A program made the position numbers and the translations under genes. A DNA stretch of 9,678 bases, taken from Blastocatellia bacterium (GTDB taxonomy: Bacteria; Acidobacteriota; Blastocatellia; Pyrinomonadales; Pyrinomonadaceae). This document shows positions 1 through 7,070 of this stretch, piece by piece (positions within the stretch are counted from its first letter, which is position 1; every line of letters begins with the position of its first letter). The DNA lies in assembly GCA_003175865.1 (NCBI GenBank), contig PSRF01000223.1, positions 1 through 9,678 on the forward strand. The letters are read 5' to 3'. The notes under the pieces were generated by a model. The model made no database searches, was not told the origin of the DNA, and was given only the letters and a program-made list of their open reading frames with translations.

Positions 1-3
1 GAA

Positions 4-29
4 AGGGGCGGCCACAGAGTGCCGCCCCT
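4..29 (-). terminator. Probable terminator hairpin of the TonB-dependent receptor gene
   Basis: A perfect 9-bp GC-rich stem (AGGGGCGGC at 4-12 with GCCGCCCCT at 21-29) closes an 8-base loop, 13 bases past the stop codon of the minus-strand receptor gene. Read on the minus strand the stem is followed by TTTC and then the window edge, so the length of the T-run cannot be judged. Position and stem strength fit an intrinsic terminator. It could also serve a convergent gene lying outside the window. Confidence 0.6.
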
Positions 30-41
30 ACCGTTAAACCT

Positions 42-3000
42 TTAGAAATTCAACTTCAACGCAAATTGGAAGATCCTTGGATCAAACGTGTCCGTGATCT
101 GACCAAACGATGACGAATTAACGCTCTGTGTCAACGCCGTACTGCTCAGGAAGAAATTCGTGTGATTGAACACATTGAATACTTCCATGCGGAACTCAGC
201 GTTCACGTTCTCCTTAATCCGCGTTCGCTTAATCAATCCCATATCCAGATCCCAATAGCCTGGTCCACTGACAGGTGTCAGTTGCAAACTTCCAACTGTT
301 CCCGCTGCGGGATTACGCAACAAGGTTTGGCGATTGGCAATCAAGTTAGGATCGAACATCAACGGTGCGCCAGTCGTCGGATCGAAGAACAGTCCTGTTC
401 GATCCTGGAGTTGTTGCACCGTAAGAGTTGAGTCGACTGTATTGTTGCCGGATCGACCCGTACGGTTGAGTGTTCCTCGTGCAGAAACAAAACTGATCGG
501 CCGACCAGATTGTGCTCTGAATATCCCAGTCAACTTTATTCCGCTAAGCACTGTGCTCAAGAATCCATTATTGATCCAACGCTTCCCGGGGCCGAACGGA
601 AGTTCATAGCCCGAGTTAGCTTTGAACACATGTGTCAGGTCGTTGTTGGCTCGACGCTTTTCAACGACATCACCGAGTGTTAGATCGAGCAGGCCAAGAA
701 AGTTAGTTTGCGAACCTTCAAAGTCAGTTAGCGCTTTACTAAAGGTGTAGTTTGCCTGGAAGTCGAACCCGTGGCTGTACCGGCGACGGATCTCAACTTG
801 AAGTGCGTTGTAATTTGAGTACGCGCCGTTGCCGACATAGTCCGCAACATAAGTACTCGGGTTTGGTAGGTAAGGATTGATCGACTGTGTTGAGCCGAAC
901 GACTCGCCACCAAAGCCTGTAAAGAAGAAAGCTTTGTTCGTGATGTAGAAATCAAGCGCTCGTGCAGGCTCACCTTGGCGAACAGCCGTTAGAAACGTCG
1001 ACTGGTTAAGTGCGAATGCACCAAACGATGGGAGCAGTTGAAGTGGCTGCCGATTTGGACACTGTGCCGGGGTTGGATTCACACGGCCGCCACAATTGTT
1101 GAAATTAAACATCGCCCGTTGGAAGTCCTGGAAGAATCCATTGGCAAAGATGCGTTGTTGGTTGACGTCGACAGCGCGAGTTAGTTTTGTTCCCCGGTTG
1201 CCAACGTAACGTGCTTCCAAAACCGTGTCTTTCAAGATCTCGTGTTGCGCGCCGATGTTCCACTGCTGGACGTACGGCACTCGCATGTTCGGATCGTATG
1301 TGAAGAGAGCAAACGCATTATTCTGTCGGAAGTTCTCAAGCGACGTTTGCGGTAGATGGAATGACGGCACGGGAACGACAGGAATGCCACCCGCGAGAGT
1401 TCCTGACGTTCCGTTAAGCGTGATAGCTTGCGAGAAACCTCGCGAGGTTGCGTTATCTACTGTCGAGATGTTGTTGTCGATGACATACGAAATGCTGTAA
1501 CCACCGCGTATCGACGTCTTGCCTTCCTTGAAAGGATCCCAGGCGAAACTGAAACTCGGTGCCCAGTTATTCAGGTCGTTGTTGAAGAGCGGCCTGCCAC
1601 CACCTGACGCAGCATCGACTGTTGCGTTCGGATCGAGGAGTGCGGACAGACCGCCCACCGGCGTTTGAAGTAACCCATTCTTCTCAACCGGAACCGAAAC
1701 AAACTCCCAACGCAGTCCAAGGTTGATGGTTAGGTTCCTTCGGAAACGCCATGTGTCACCGATGTATGGTCCAATGTCCCAATATTGGTAGGTCTGCCGG
1801 TTAATTTGACCACGAAGCAGACCCGAAGACTTGTCAGCGGCGTTGAAAGTTTCAGCCACACTCGCGATCGGACCAGCAAGAGATGCCAGTATGCTGGTAG
1901 CATTGTTGAAGTCAGTTGTAGAGATTCCTCCGGGGAACATATTTGTACGAAGTGGATTCAATGTGCCGATGTCGTTGAAACCAACTGTCGCGAGCGGAAT
2001 CGTGCCGGCATCGTTGAATGGATCGATATTTACCAGGCGATAGTTCCCGCCAAATCTGACGAAGTGATTTCCGTGTGCCCAGCCAGCATTGTCCATGAGT
2101 TCGTAAGTACCCGTCTTACGCCCCTGCTCGAGCGAGTTCTGTTCTGGATCACTGATCAGTGGGAACGTCACACGATAACCACGAGCGAAAGTTTCATTGT
2201 TAAAGAAGAGCGGGGCGTTCCTCATGAATCCGCCACGCACTTCATTGTTCAGAGTTGTATGAGGTGTCCAGTTCCACGCGACCGCAATTCGTGGACGTCT
2301 TGACCTCTGACCACCGCCGGGCAATCCAGGGAATGGTTCGCCGATGGCATTGAAAGGGTCATTTGGCAGATTGAAGTGGAACTGACTGAAACTGACCTCA
2401 AAGCGATTCTTCGAACTCAGATCGTAGTCAGTGCGAAATCCCCAGAGATGTTGATCGACACCGGAAGGTGTGTTGAATCTGAACCGTGCGAAGTTAACTC
2501 TGTCGCCGCCGGTTAGATCATTTGGTAACGGTGTCTTGTTTATGAGCTGAGTGGTAACTGGGTCTTTAGTCAACCCTGTCAACGTTAGTAGATTGACTGT
2601 CTGGGTTGTTCCATTTGTTGCCTGGTATGTAAACAGGCCCTGGCGCGCCTGACTGGTCAGCACAGTTCGTGTCACTGAATCGTCTGAGCGCACGATCGTT
2701 CCTTCGTAGTAACCGTAGAAGAACAGTTTGTCTTTGCCGAACGTGTGTGGTCCACCTTCCCCGAAACGCGGCAAGACAAATGGACCACCCATTTGAAAAC
2801 CAAACTGGTTTTGAATGAGTTTTTCTTTCGACACACCCGCGGCGTTGTTAAAGAACGAGTTGGCGTCGAAAGCATCGTTTCGATGGTATTCAAAGAGACT
2901 GCCGTGATAGTGACTTGTGCCGCGAGGCGTGACCAACTTCACTTGCGTAACACCGAGTGCGTCACCTGGACCAGCGTTCTGAGTTGTAATTGTAAATTCG

Positions 3001-3677
3001 GCAACGCCCGGCACACTTGGAGCTGCGTCGCCAAACAGAGCGTCAGTACGTATGAAGTTGTCGTTGATGTTGATTCCATCCCAGGTCAGGTTTGAGAAGG
3101 TCCCACGAAGTCCGTTGATCGTTGAGGTGCGGTTACTTGCACCAGAAGACACACCGGCTTGTAGTCCCGCCAATGTCAGTGGGTTACGACCATTCAACGG
3201 GAGATCGTTGATTTGTTGTTGCTGAACCGTCACCGACAGCTCACCGTTTGTTGTGTTGATCGGCAATGCCGCATCTGACGCCGAGACTGTCACAGTCTCT
3301 TCGACTCCTCCTGTAACGAGACTGAAGTTGACAGTTGCCGGCTTGCCCACATCGACTTTGACTTCCGGAACTTGCTGCTTCTTGAAGCCAGTGAGTTCTG
3401 CTATCAATGAGTACATTCCAGGTCGAACATTCTGAAAGACATAATAACCTTCAGTGTTGGAGACTGCGGTTGTCTGACGTCCCGTGGCGCCGTCAATCAG
3501 AGTGATTGTTGCGCCTGCCACGACGGCGCCAGCCTCGTCTTTGACCGTGCCGTTCACTGTTGCATCGACGCCTTGAGCGTGTGCACGAGCAAAAGTTAAT
3601 AGACACAGCAAAGCCATGAATAGAATCATTGAGATGTTGGGGAGCCTGAATCTATTGATAGCATCACTCTTCTTCAT
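42..3677 (-). CDS. TonB-dependent receptor, Oar-like, with N-terminal carboxypeptidase-regulatory-like domain
   Basis: This 1211-residue outer-membrane protein probably imports, or binds at the surface, a large substrate using TonB energy; the ligand cannot be read from the sequence. Residues 1-34 are a signal peptide (basic start, hydrophobic 17-30, likely cleavage after AHA). Residues 38-120 form a carboxypeptidase-regulatory-like beta-sandwich (VNGTVKDEAGAVVAGATITL, then EGYYVFQNVRPGMYSL). EETVTVSA at 126-133 resembles a TonB box. The plug follows, with LPLNGRN at 159-165. The rest is beta-barrel rich in aromatic and Asn residues, ending in FALKLNF with the terminal Phe typical of outer-membrane barrels. 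Length and order match the Oar-like receptors that are expanded in Acidobacteria. The start is supported by the Shine-Dalgarno AAGGAGA, complementary to 3683-3689. No SusD, TonB/ExbBD or hydrolase gene lies next to it. Family call is firm; substrate is unknown. Confidence 0.93.
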   Translation of the reverse strand: MKKSDAINRFRLPNISMILFMALLCLLTFARAHAQGVDATVNGTVKDEAGAVVAGATITLIDGATGRQTTAVSNTEGYYVFQNVRPGMYSLIAELTGFKKQQVPEVKVDVGKPATVNFSLVTGGVEETVTVSASDAALPINTTNGELSVTVQQQQINDLPLNGRNPLTLAGLQAGVSSGASNRTSTINGLRGTFSNLTWDGININDNFIRTDALFGDAAPSVPGVAEFTITTQNAGPGDALGVTQVKLVTPRGTSHYHGSLFEYHRNDAFDANSFFNNAAGVSKEKLIQNQFGFQMGGPFVLPRFGEGGPHTFGKDKLFFYGYYEGTIVRSDDSVTRTVLTSQARQGLFTYQATNGTTQTVNLLTLTGLTKDPVTTQLINKTPLPNDLTGGDRVNFARFRFNTPSGVDQHLWGFRTDYDLSSKNRFEVSFSQFHFNLPNDPFNAIGEPFPGLPGGGQRSRRPRIAVAWNWTPHTTLNNEVRGGFMRNAPLFFNNETFARGYRVTFPLISDPEQNSLEQGRKTGTYELMDNAGWAHGNHFVRFGGNYRLVNIDPFNDAGTIPLATVGFNDIGTLNPLRTNMFPGGISTTDFNNATSILASLAGPIASVAETFNAADKSSGLLRGQINRQTYQYWDIGPYIGDTWRFRRNLTINLGLRWEFVSVPVEKNGLLQTPVGGLSALLDPNATVDAASGGGRPLFNNDLNNWAPSFSFAWDPFKEGKTSIRGGYSISYVIDNNISTVDNATSRGFSQAITLNGTSGTLAGGIPVVPVPSFHLPQTSLENFRQNNAFALFTYDPNMRVPYVQQWNIGAQHEILKDTVLEARYVGNRGTKLTRAVDVNQQRIFANGFFQDFQRAMFNFNNCGGRVNPTPAQCPNRQPLQLLPSFGAFALNQSTFLTAVRQGEPARALDFYITNKAFFFTGFGGESFGSTQSINPYLPNPSTYVADYVGNGAYSNYNALQVEIRRRYSHGFDFQANYTFSKALTDFEGSQTNFLGLLDLTLGDVVEKRRANNDLTHVFKANSGYELPFGPGKRWINNGFLSTVLSGIKLTGIFRAQSGRPISFVSARGTLNRTGRSGNNTVDSTLTVQQLQDRTGLFFDPTTGAPLMFDPNLIANRQTLLRNPAAGTVGSLQLTPVSGPGYWDLDMGLIKRTRIKENVNAEFRMEVFNVFNHTNFFLSSTALTQSVNSSSFGQITDTFDPRIFQFALKLNF

Positions 3678-3958
3678 ACTGTTCTCCTTCGATTGAAAGT
3701 CACGCTCAGCCGTTATTTACTGACGAGCTGAGTTGGTCCGCCTGTTGAAACTCATGTACGAATGTTTGGATTTCGTTTCGTTCACTGCGCGTGTGTTGAA
3801 TTCGCGAGTCATTCGCGGAAGATCAATAGAGCAAGAGCAAGGCCAATCGGAGGTGTGTTTGAAGAGAAGCTGTGAAGTGTGAGAATGCGCAGAATACCTG
3901 CGTTACTTTGTTAGGCTATCTGCAATTTTGGAATGTCTACAAGTTATCGAATAAGTCG

Positions 3959-3997
3959 AATTTGTAGTTTTGGAAAGTTGATCCAAAACACGAAATT
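3959..3997. repeat. Imperfect inverted repeat with perfect 8-bp core
   Basis: GTTTTGGA (3967-3974) is repeated inverted as TCCAAAAC (3982-3989) around a 7-base spacer. After three unpaired bases on each side the match resumes with AATTT (3959-3963) against AAATT (3993-3997). A further direct copy of TTTTGGAA begins near 3926. It may be an operator or a hairpin in a leader transcript. Its position, about 280 bases from either start codon, does not say which gene it serves. Confidence 0.45.
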
Positions 3998-4026
3998 GTT
4001 AAAGGGGAAGTGAGGCGGAGGTTGAG

Positions 4027-4050
4027 TGAATAGCTATTCAAATATTTGAA
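4027..4050. promoter_or_regulatory. Two overlapping perfect 14-bp palindromes, candidate operator
   Basis: TGAATAGCTATTCA (4027-4040) and TTCAAATATTTGAA (4037-4050) are each perfect palindromes. They share the TTCA at 4037-4040, and their centres are exactly 10 bp apart, about one helical turn. A related dyad, TGAAT-AG-ATTCA, lies at 4132-4143. This layout suits cooperative binding of a dimeric regulator on one DNA face. No regulator gene is present in the window, and the target (receptor or trmO) is undetermined. Confidence 0.45.
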
Positions 4051-4274
4051 ATTGATCTCACCCTTTAGTGGCACCTTGGCTTTAATTGTTCAAGCTCTTC
4101 TGTCGGACCGCGTACGTCTTGTGGGCTAGACTGAATAGATTCAATTTGTAGGCATTTCAGCGTCAAGTCGTTTTAGCGCGCGAGGTTCGGTACTTTGCTA
4201 TAGTCGATCCACACAGATTTGCGTGGAACCATAACAGAGCGGCGCCGGGCCGCCGCACTCCAGGGAGATCTTGA

Positions 4275-4700
4275 ATGTCAGAGAGTCAGATTCGTCGCGC
4301 AACGCTTCGTCCAATAGGTGTGATCCGTTCCGAACTTAAGGAACGAAGCAGAGCCCCGAAACAAGGATACGAAGACGCGCCCGATGCCTGGCTTGAAATA
4401 CATCCGGACTTCAACGACGCGCTTCACAGACTTTCCGTGGGAGATGACATCATTCTTTTGACCTGGCTACATCGAGCAAAGCGCGATGTCTTACAGGTCC
4501 ATCCCAGATCAGATCCGCGCCGACGCTTAGCAGGGGTGTTCGCCACTCGCTCACCTGACCGTCCAAATCCAATTGGTCTACATCGAGTTACCATCCGGAA
4601 AATATCAGGAAACCGTTTACGCATTGGTCCAATCGAAGTCATCGACGGCACTCCCGTGATTGATATCAAGCCAGTACTATCGCGTGTGCAGGATGATTAA
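4275..4700 (+). CDS. trmO: tRNA (N6-threonylcarbamoyladenosine(37)-N6)-methyltransferase TrmO, short form
   Basis: TrmO (YaeB/VirR-like family) uses S-adenosylmethionine to add an N6-methyl group to t6A37 of ACY-reading tRNAs, tuning decoding in the cytoplasm. The 141-residue product has the family order: LRPIGVIRSE at 11-20, an acidic/aromatic strand VGDDIILLTWLHRAKR at 55-70, the hallmark ATRSPDRPNPIGLHRV at 90-105, and the closing strand IDGTPVIDIKPVL at 123-135. The E. coli protein is about 235 residues with a C-terminal extension; this copy ends just after the catalytic beta-barrel, like short archaeal and many bacterial versions. The stop falls after the DIKP block, so it need not be a truncation. 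The start is supported by GGGAGAT at 4263-4269. The gene stands alone. Confidence 0.92.
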   Translation: MSESQIRRATLRPIGVIRSELKERSRAPKQGYEDAPDAWLEIHPDFNDALHRLSVGDDIILLTWLHRAKRDVLQVHPRSDPRRRLAGVFATRSPDRPNPIGLHRVTIRKISGNRLRIGPIEVIDGTPVIDIKPVLSRVQDD

Positions 4701-4823
4701 GATCGATCCCGTGCCTCCGGATTGAATGAGGACACCCCTCCTTCAAGAGATGGACTTTACCTCGGTGGTCCATCAACGTCGGCCTAATTTGTGAGACTAA
4801 TCCCGCCGACCTGTAAATTTACA

Positions 4824-4850
4824 TTGACGCTTTCCTTAATTTGCGATAAA
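4824..4850 (+). promoter_or_regulatory. Possible sigma70-type promoter for the cytochrome gene
   Basis: TTGACG at 4824-4829 matches five of six bases of the -35 consensus, and GATAAA at 4845-4850 matches four of six of the -10. The 15-base spacer is short of the ideal 17. A leader of about 90 bases would follow, containing the dyad ACCATG-CAT-CATGGT at 4901-4915. The call rests on sequence likeness only. Confidence 0.35.
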
Positions 4851-4900
4851 AGGCGCTGCGTTTCCCCACTGGCCCAGGCTACAGTCTCGGTTCACGCTAA

Positions 4901-4915
4901 ACCATGCATCATGGT
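4901..4915. repeat. Short perfect dyad in the cytochrome leader
   Basis: ACCATG (4901-4906) and CATGGT (4910-4915) form a 6-bp inverted repeat around CAT, 32 bases before the cytochrome start codon and downstream of the candidate promoter. It could be an operator half-site pair. It is short enough to have arisen by chance. Confidence 0.3.
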
Positions 4916-4934
4916 CTACCCCCAAATCATTCAT

Positions 4935-4942
4935 AAAGGAGA
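4935..4942 (+). promoter_or_regulatory. Ribosome binding site deciding the cytochrome start
   Basis: AAAGGAGA lies four bases before the ATG at 4947. The open frame continues upstream to 4791, but those 52 codons lack a binding site and do not look like protein. The start directly after this site gives a classical signal sequence. Confidence 0.8.
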
Positions 4943-4946
4943 CTCT

Positions 4947-5570
4947 ATGAGACGTCATATTTTGGTATGTATTACGCTAGTACTCGCAGGCCTCACAGTG
5001 CTCTTGATCAGTCCGACAATTCGCCCAGCATTGTCGAAGAACAGTAAAGCTGGAGAAACCCGTGTAAGCCCACATCGTGCTATGGCGTTCGCGCCTCTTA
5101 GCCTGGGCGACGATAACGACGATGAGAGCATCATTCAACGTGGTTTCGAAATTGCTCCAGTGCATTTGGATCTAAGAGGTAAGAATCGCGCTCTTGTTGG
5201 GATCGGCAGTTACATCATTAACACTGGCGGTTGTAACGATTGCCACACGAATCCGCCGTATGTCGACGGAGGCGATCCGTTCCAGGGGCAGCCGGAACAA
5301 ATTAATGTTCCGTGCTACCTCTCAGGTGGAATGAACTTTGGAATAGCGGTGAGCCGCAACCTGACGCCGGATTCACATGGGCTCCCGGCAGGTCTGACAC
5401 TCGATAAATTTATTCACACGCTGCGAACTGGTGAAGATCCTGAAGAGCCCGGTGAGTTGCTGCAAGTGATGCCCTGGCCCGTTTTTGGCAAGAAGACAAC
5501 GCGCGATCTGACTGCGATGTATGAGTACTTGAGGTCGATTCCTCATCGGCCGACCTGTACAGGGCCATAG
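4947..5570 (+). CDS. Exported monohaem c-type cytochrome
   Basis: This 207-residue electron carrier probably acts in the periplasm. Residues 5-25 form a hydrophobic signal peptide or membrane anchor after the MRRH start. A low-complexity acidic stretch (DDNDDES, 55-61) follows. The single haem-binding motif is CNDCH at 96-100, set in GSYIINTGGCNDCHTNPP. SRNLTPD at 136-142 and the MPWPVF block at 175-180, where M175 is the likely sixth haem ligand, are hallmarks of the cytochrome c family that accompanies dehydrogenases (SRNLTPD...MPWxxF). DLTAMYEYLRSIP at 187-199 is the usual closing helix. C123 and C204 are extra cysteines that could form a disulphide. No dehydrogenase or oxidase partner lies nearby, so the redox partner is unknown. 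The start is fixed by AAAGGAGA at 4935-4942. Confidence 0.87.
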   Translation: MRRHILVCITLVLAGLTVLLISPTIRPALSKNSKAGETRVSPHRAMAFAPLSLGDDNDDESIIQRGFEIAPVHLDLRGKNRALVGIGSYIINTGGCNDCHTNPPYVDGGDPFQGQPEQINVPCYLSGGMNFGIAVSRNLTPDSHGLPAGLTLDKFIHTLRTGEDPEEPGELLQVMPWPVFGKKTTRDLTAMYEYLRSIPHRPTCTGP

Positions 5571-5593
5571 TTTTCAACCGCACGAGTTCAAGT

Positions 5594-5684
5594 AGGGAAC
5601 CCGGAGCGGTAGCGACGGGTAGCTACGACTCAACTGTCTTTTGTGTTGATTTTTGCTACCCATCGCTACCGCTCCGAGTTCCTT
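5594..5684. repeat. Long REP-like inverted repeat between convergent genes
   Basis: A 28-base arm (5596-5623, GGAACCCGGAGCGG then TAGCGACGGGTAGC) pairs with 5655-5682, with 26 of 28 positions complementary. The arms extend two or three bases outward with one wobble. The 31-base loop contains a further 5-bp stem (TCAAC/GTTGA). Both mismatches are C-A on the plus strand and become G-U wobbles on the minus strand. It sits between the stop of the plus-strand cytochrome gene and the stop of the minus-strand PH-like gene, so it probably acts as a two-way transcription end or 3' stabiliser. There is no T-run typical of an intrinsic terminator. I infer that it belongs to a dispersed intergenic repeat family; a related element lies at 6961-7026. 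Confidence 0.75.
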
Positions 5685-5714
5685 AATTAAATTACTCGTC
5701 GCTTGTTGAATCGC

Positions 5715-6083
5715 TCATTCGACATTGCTGGCCCTAAGTGCGGTACTGATCTTTTGTACCTCTGCCTGTGGGTTGGCCACTTCAATAATGAGCTTCTTGT
5801 ATCTCTCATGCGACAATTCAATAACGATTGTATTCTCCGGGTGACGAACATCCCAGAATACCAACTCCCCTTGTTGATAGAAGGTGCCCGCTCGGAAGAT
5901 GTTTGGGACAGCAGCGCCTGCGATCTTTAGACCATCTAACCAGCCCATCGCCGGCTCAGGATCAGCGTGCACATGTTTAATATGCGAAAGAGAAATCGTT
6001 AACTGACTCCTCAACGACCAGACTTTGTCCCAACCGTGAACTTCGAAGATCACGTTGTTTTCAACAATGGTTATATCAACCAT
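5715..6083 (-). CDS. Small conserved PH-like domain protein of unknown function
   Basis: The product is 122 residues, cytosolic, with no signal peptide or membrane segment. The pattern of alternating strands (ITIVENNVIFEVHGWDKVW, LTISLSHIKHVHAD) followed by GLKIAG, the FRAGTFYQQGELVFWDVRHP block at 63-82, and NTIVIELSHERYKKLIIEV at 84-102 with a final helix matches a widespread family of small bacterial proteins. I recall these as conserved hypothetical or PH-like, but no biochemical role is known to me. The frame is open up to 6236. I chose the ATG at 6083 because AAAGGTGG (complement of 6090-6097) precedes it and similarity to the family starts there. It converges with the cytochrome gene and diverges from the gene at 6450. 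Confidence 0.82.
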   Translation of the reverse strand: MVDITIVENNVIFEVHGWDKVWSLRSQLTISLSHIKHVHADPEPAMGWLDGLKIAGAAVPNIFRAGTFYQQGELVFWDVRHPENTIVIELSHERYKKLIIEVANPQAEVQKISTALRASNVE

Positions 6084-6449
6084 GACTTTCCACCTTTCTG
6101 CCTGGCGAGTTTGCCACTTCGTTTTTTCTAAGATGTTTAGTTTACGAATCCAGCCCTGAGTTGTGACCGAACAAAAGCTTGAAATTCGTTGAACACCTTC
6201 CACGCCAGCTATGGATCTGACAAACCACGGTAGCAATTGACGTTTCGTTCACGAGACTGATCAGGATCATCATGATTTCAGTTGCATCCATGTAACATGC
6301 TTCTTCAAACCTCATACGATTGCAACGCGATGATAAGCGCAGCGTAATCGTCGGCGACCCCATCCCCAGTTAAAATCTAGCACTACCACAGAAAGTCCCA
6401 GAACCCGACGTCTCGTGTAGTTACGTCTAGAACAAGGAGGCAAATAGAA
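6084..6449. other. Divergent intergenic region without a recognised gene
   Basis: The 366 bases lie between two gene starts pointing away from each other and should contain both promoters. Minus-strand open frames here translate to sequence I do not recognise and lack ribosome binding sites. A dyad TGATC-AG-GATCA is at 6258-6269, and ACGTCT occurs twice, at 6408-6413 and 6423-6428, just before the downstream gene's ribosome binding site. No convincing -35/-10 pair is seen. Confidence 0.45.
6090..6097 (-). promoter_or_regulatory. Ribosome binding site deciding the PH-like protein start
   Basis: On the minus strand AAAGGTGG lies six bases before the ATG at 6083. The upstream 51 in-frame codons (to 6236) have no such site and read as non-protein sequence, so the shorter start is preferred. 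Confidence 0.7.
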
Positions 6450-6815
6450 ATGCAGAGAATCCGTAAGACATTTAGGTTAGGAGTGGGATTAATCTCAATC
6501 CTAAGTTTCGTAGCATTGACAGCGCTTGGGCAAATCACAACGACGGCATGGTCTCACTCGCAGGAGCCAACGACTTCAAAGAAGCCACAAACTGTCACGA
6601 TCAATGGAAAGGTTTCAGCCATAAATGAAACATCGCTGACGGTTGTCGATGATCAAAAGGCTTCGCAGACCATAGCGATTGACTCGAAGACAAAGATCTC
6701 CAAAGCCGGCAAAGCTGCAACGATTGCTGATATTAAACCTGACGATGCAGTCGTAGTTGTAGCAACCAAGGGCGACGGAGACGCACTGACCGCAGTAACA
6801 ATAAAGGTTACCTAG
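6450..6815 (+). CDS. Secreted small DUF5666/OB-fold-like protein
   Basis: A 121-residue exported protein of unknown function. Residues 1-8 are basic (MQRIRKTF), 9-27 hydrophobic, with possible cleavage after ALG (27) or near TTA (33), giving a periplasmic or extracellular product. After a Ser/Thr/Lys-rich linker (35-46), residues 47-120 form one small all-beta domain: VTINGKVSAINETSLTVVD, then TIAIDSKTKISKAGKAATIADIKPDD, then AVVVVATKGDGDALTAVTIKV. The order 'V-x-G-x-V...I...LTV...T-x-I...DIKPGD-x-V-x-V...A-x-x-I' is that of DUF5666-type OB-fold proteins. The start is certain: AAGGAGG at 6434-6440 lies nine bases upstream, the strongest ribosome binding site in the window, suggesting high expression. 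It stands alone; the PH-like gene diverges from it. Confidence 0.8.
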   Translation: MQRIRKTFRLGVGLISILSFVALTALGQITTTAWSHSQEPTTSKKPQTVTINGKVSAINETSLTVVDDQKASQTIAIDSKTKISKAGKAATIADIKPDDAVVVVATKGDGDALTAVTIKVT

Positions 6816-6960
6816 ACATCAGTGGGCTCAGTTTGAATTCTTCTGTAGGCTTTTCCGGATTGTCACAGGATCATTGTGTTTCGAAGACTATGGAGAAGGC
6901 CGGATTCGATCTCTCCAATCTGCATCGACAGGGTGAAGAGAGAGAATCGTGATGAGTTCG

Positions 6961-7026
6961 GAACAGGAGCGAAGCGACTACCTTCAACTTACCCCGAAAT
7001 CCCTTTCAGTCGCTCCGCTCCCGTTT
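6961..7026. repeat. Second REP-like hairpin, 19-bp imperfect stem
   Basis: GAACAGGAGCGAAGCGACT (6961-6979) pairs with 7008-7026, with 16 Watson-Crick pairs, one terminal G-T, and two A-C mismatches that become G-U on the minus strand. The loop is 28 bases. The core GGAGCG-N-AGCGAC resembles the arm of the element at 5594-5684, so I treat both as one repeat type. It lies after the DUF5666-like gene and 44 bases before the SEC-C start codon. It could end transcription of the former. Confidence 0.6.
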
Positions 7027-7070
7027 AGAGTTGCCTGCACTCACTCACCATCCGCTAGAATCCCGTAACC

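Larger units (their letters stand above)
3678..4274. promoter_or_regulatory. Divergent intergenic region rich in palindromes
   Basis: This 597-base gap separates the start of the minus-strand receptor gene from the start of the plus-strand trmO and should hold both promoters. I see no gene in it. It contains: direct repeats ATTCGCG at 3800-3806 and 3811-3817, 11 bases apart; an 8-bp inverted repeat at 3967-3989; overlapping palindromes at 4027-4050; and a related dyad TGAAT-AG-ATTCA at 4132-4143. A TATAGT at 4199-4204 could be a -10 box for trmO, but no good -35 stands in front of it. A GC-rich 5-bp hairpin lies just upstream of the trmO ribosome binding site, around 4238-4256. Confidence 0.5.

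Noticed and set aside
1785..2303. 172-codon plus-strand open frame inside the receptor gene
   Set aside because: It is antisense to the conserved beta-barrel coding region, has no ribosome binding site and encodes nothing recognisable. The same applies to the smaller frames at 162-431, 334-609, 1225-1500, 2745-3095 and 3253-3435.
4791..4946. Longer N-terminus for the cytochrome
   Set aside because: The upstream 52 codons cover the candidate promoter and leader. The start at 4947 has AAAGGAGA and gives a proper signal peptide.
5594..5684. Inverted repeat as ends of an insertion sequence
   Set aside because: Only 31 bases lie between the arms, with no transposase and no target-site duplication visible.
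6084..6236. N-terminal extension of the PH-like protein
   Set aside because: In-frame, but the translation has no resemblance to the family and a good ribosome binding site fits the ATG at 6083.
6142..6363. 73-codon minus-strand frame in the divergent gap
   Set aside because: The translation is not family-like, there is no ribosome binding site, and it overlaps the promoter region of two real genes.
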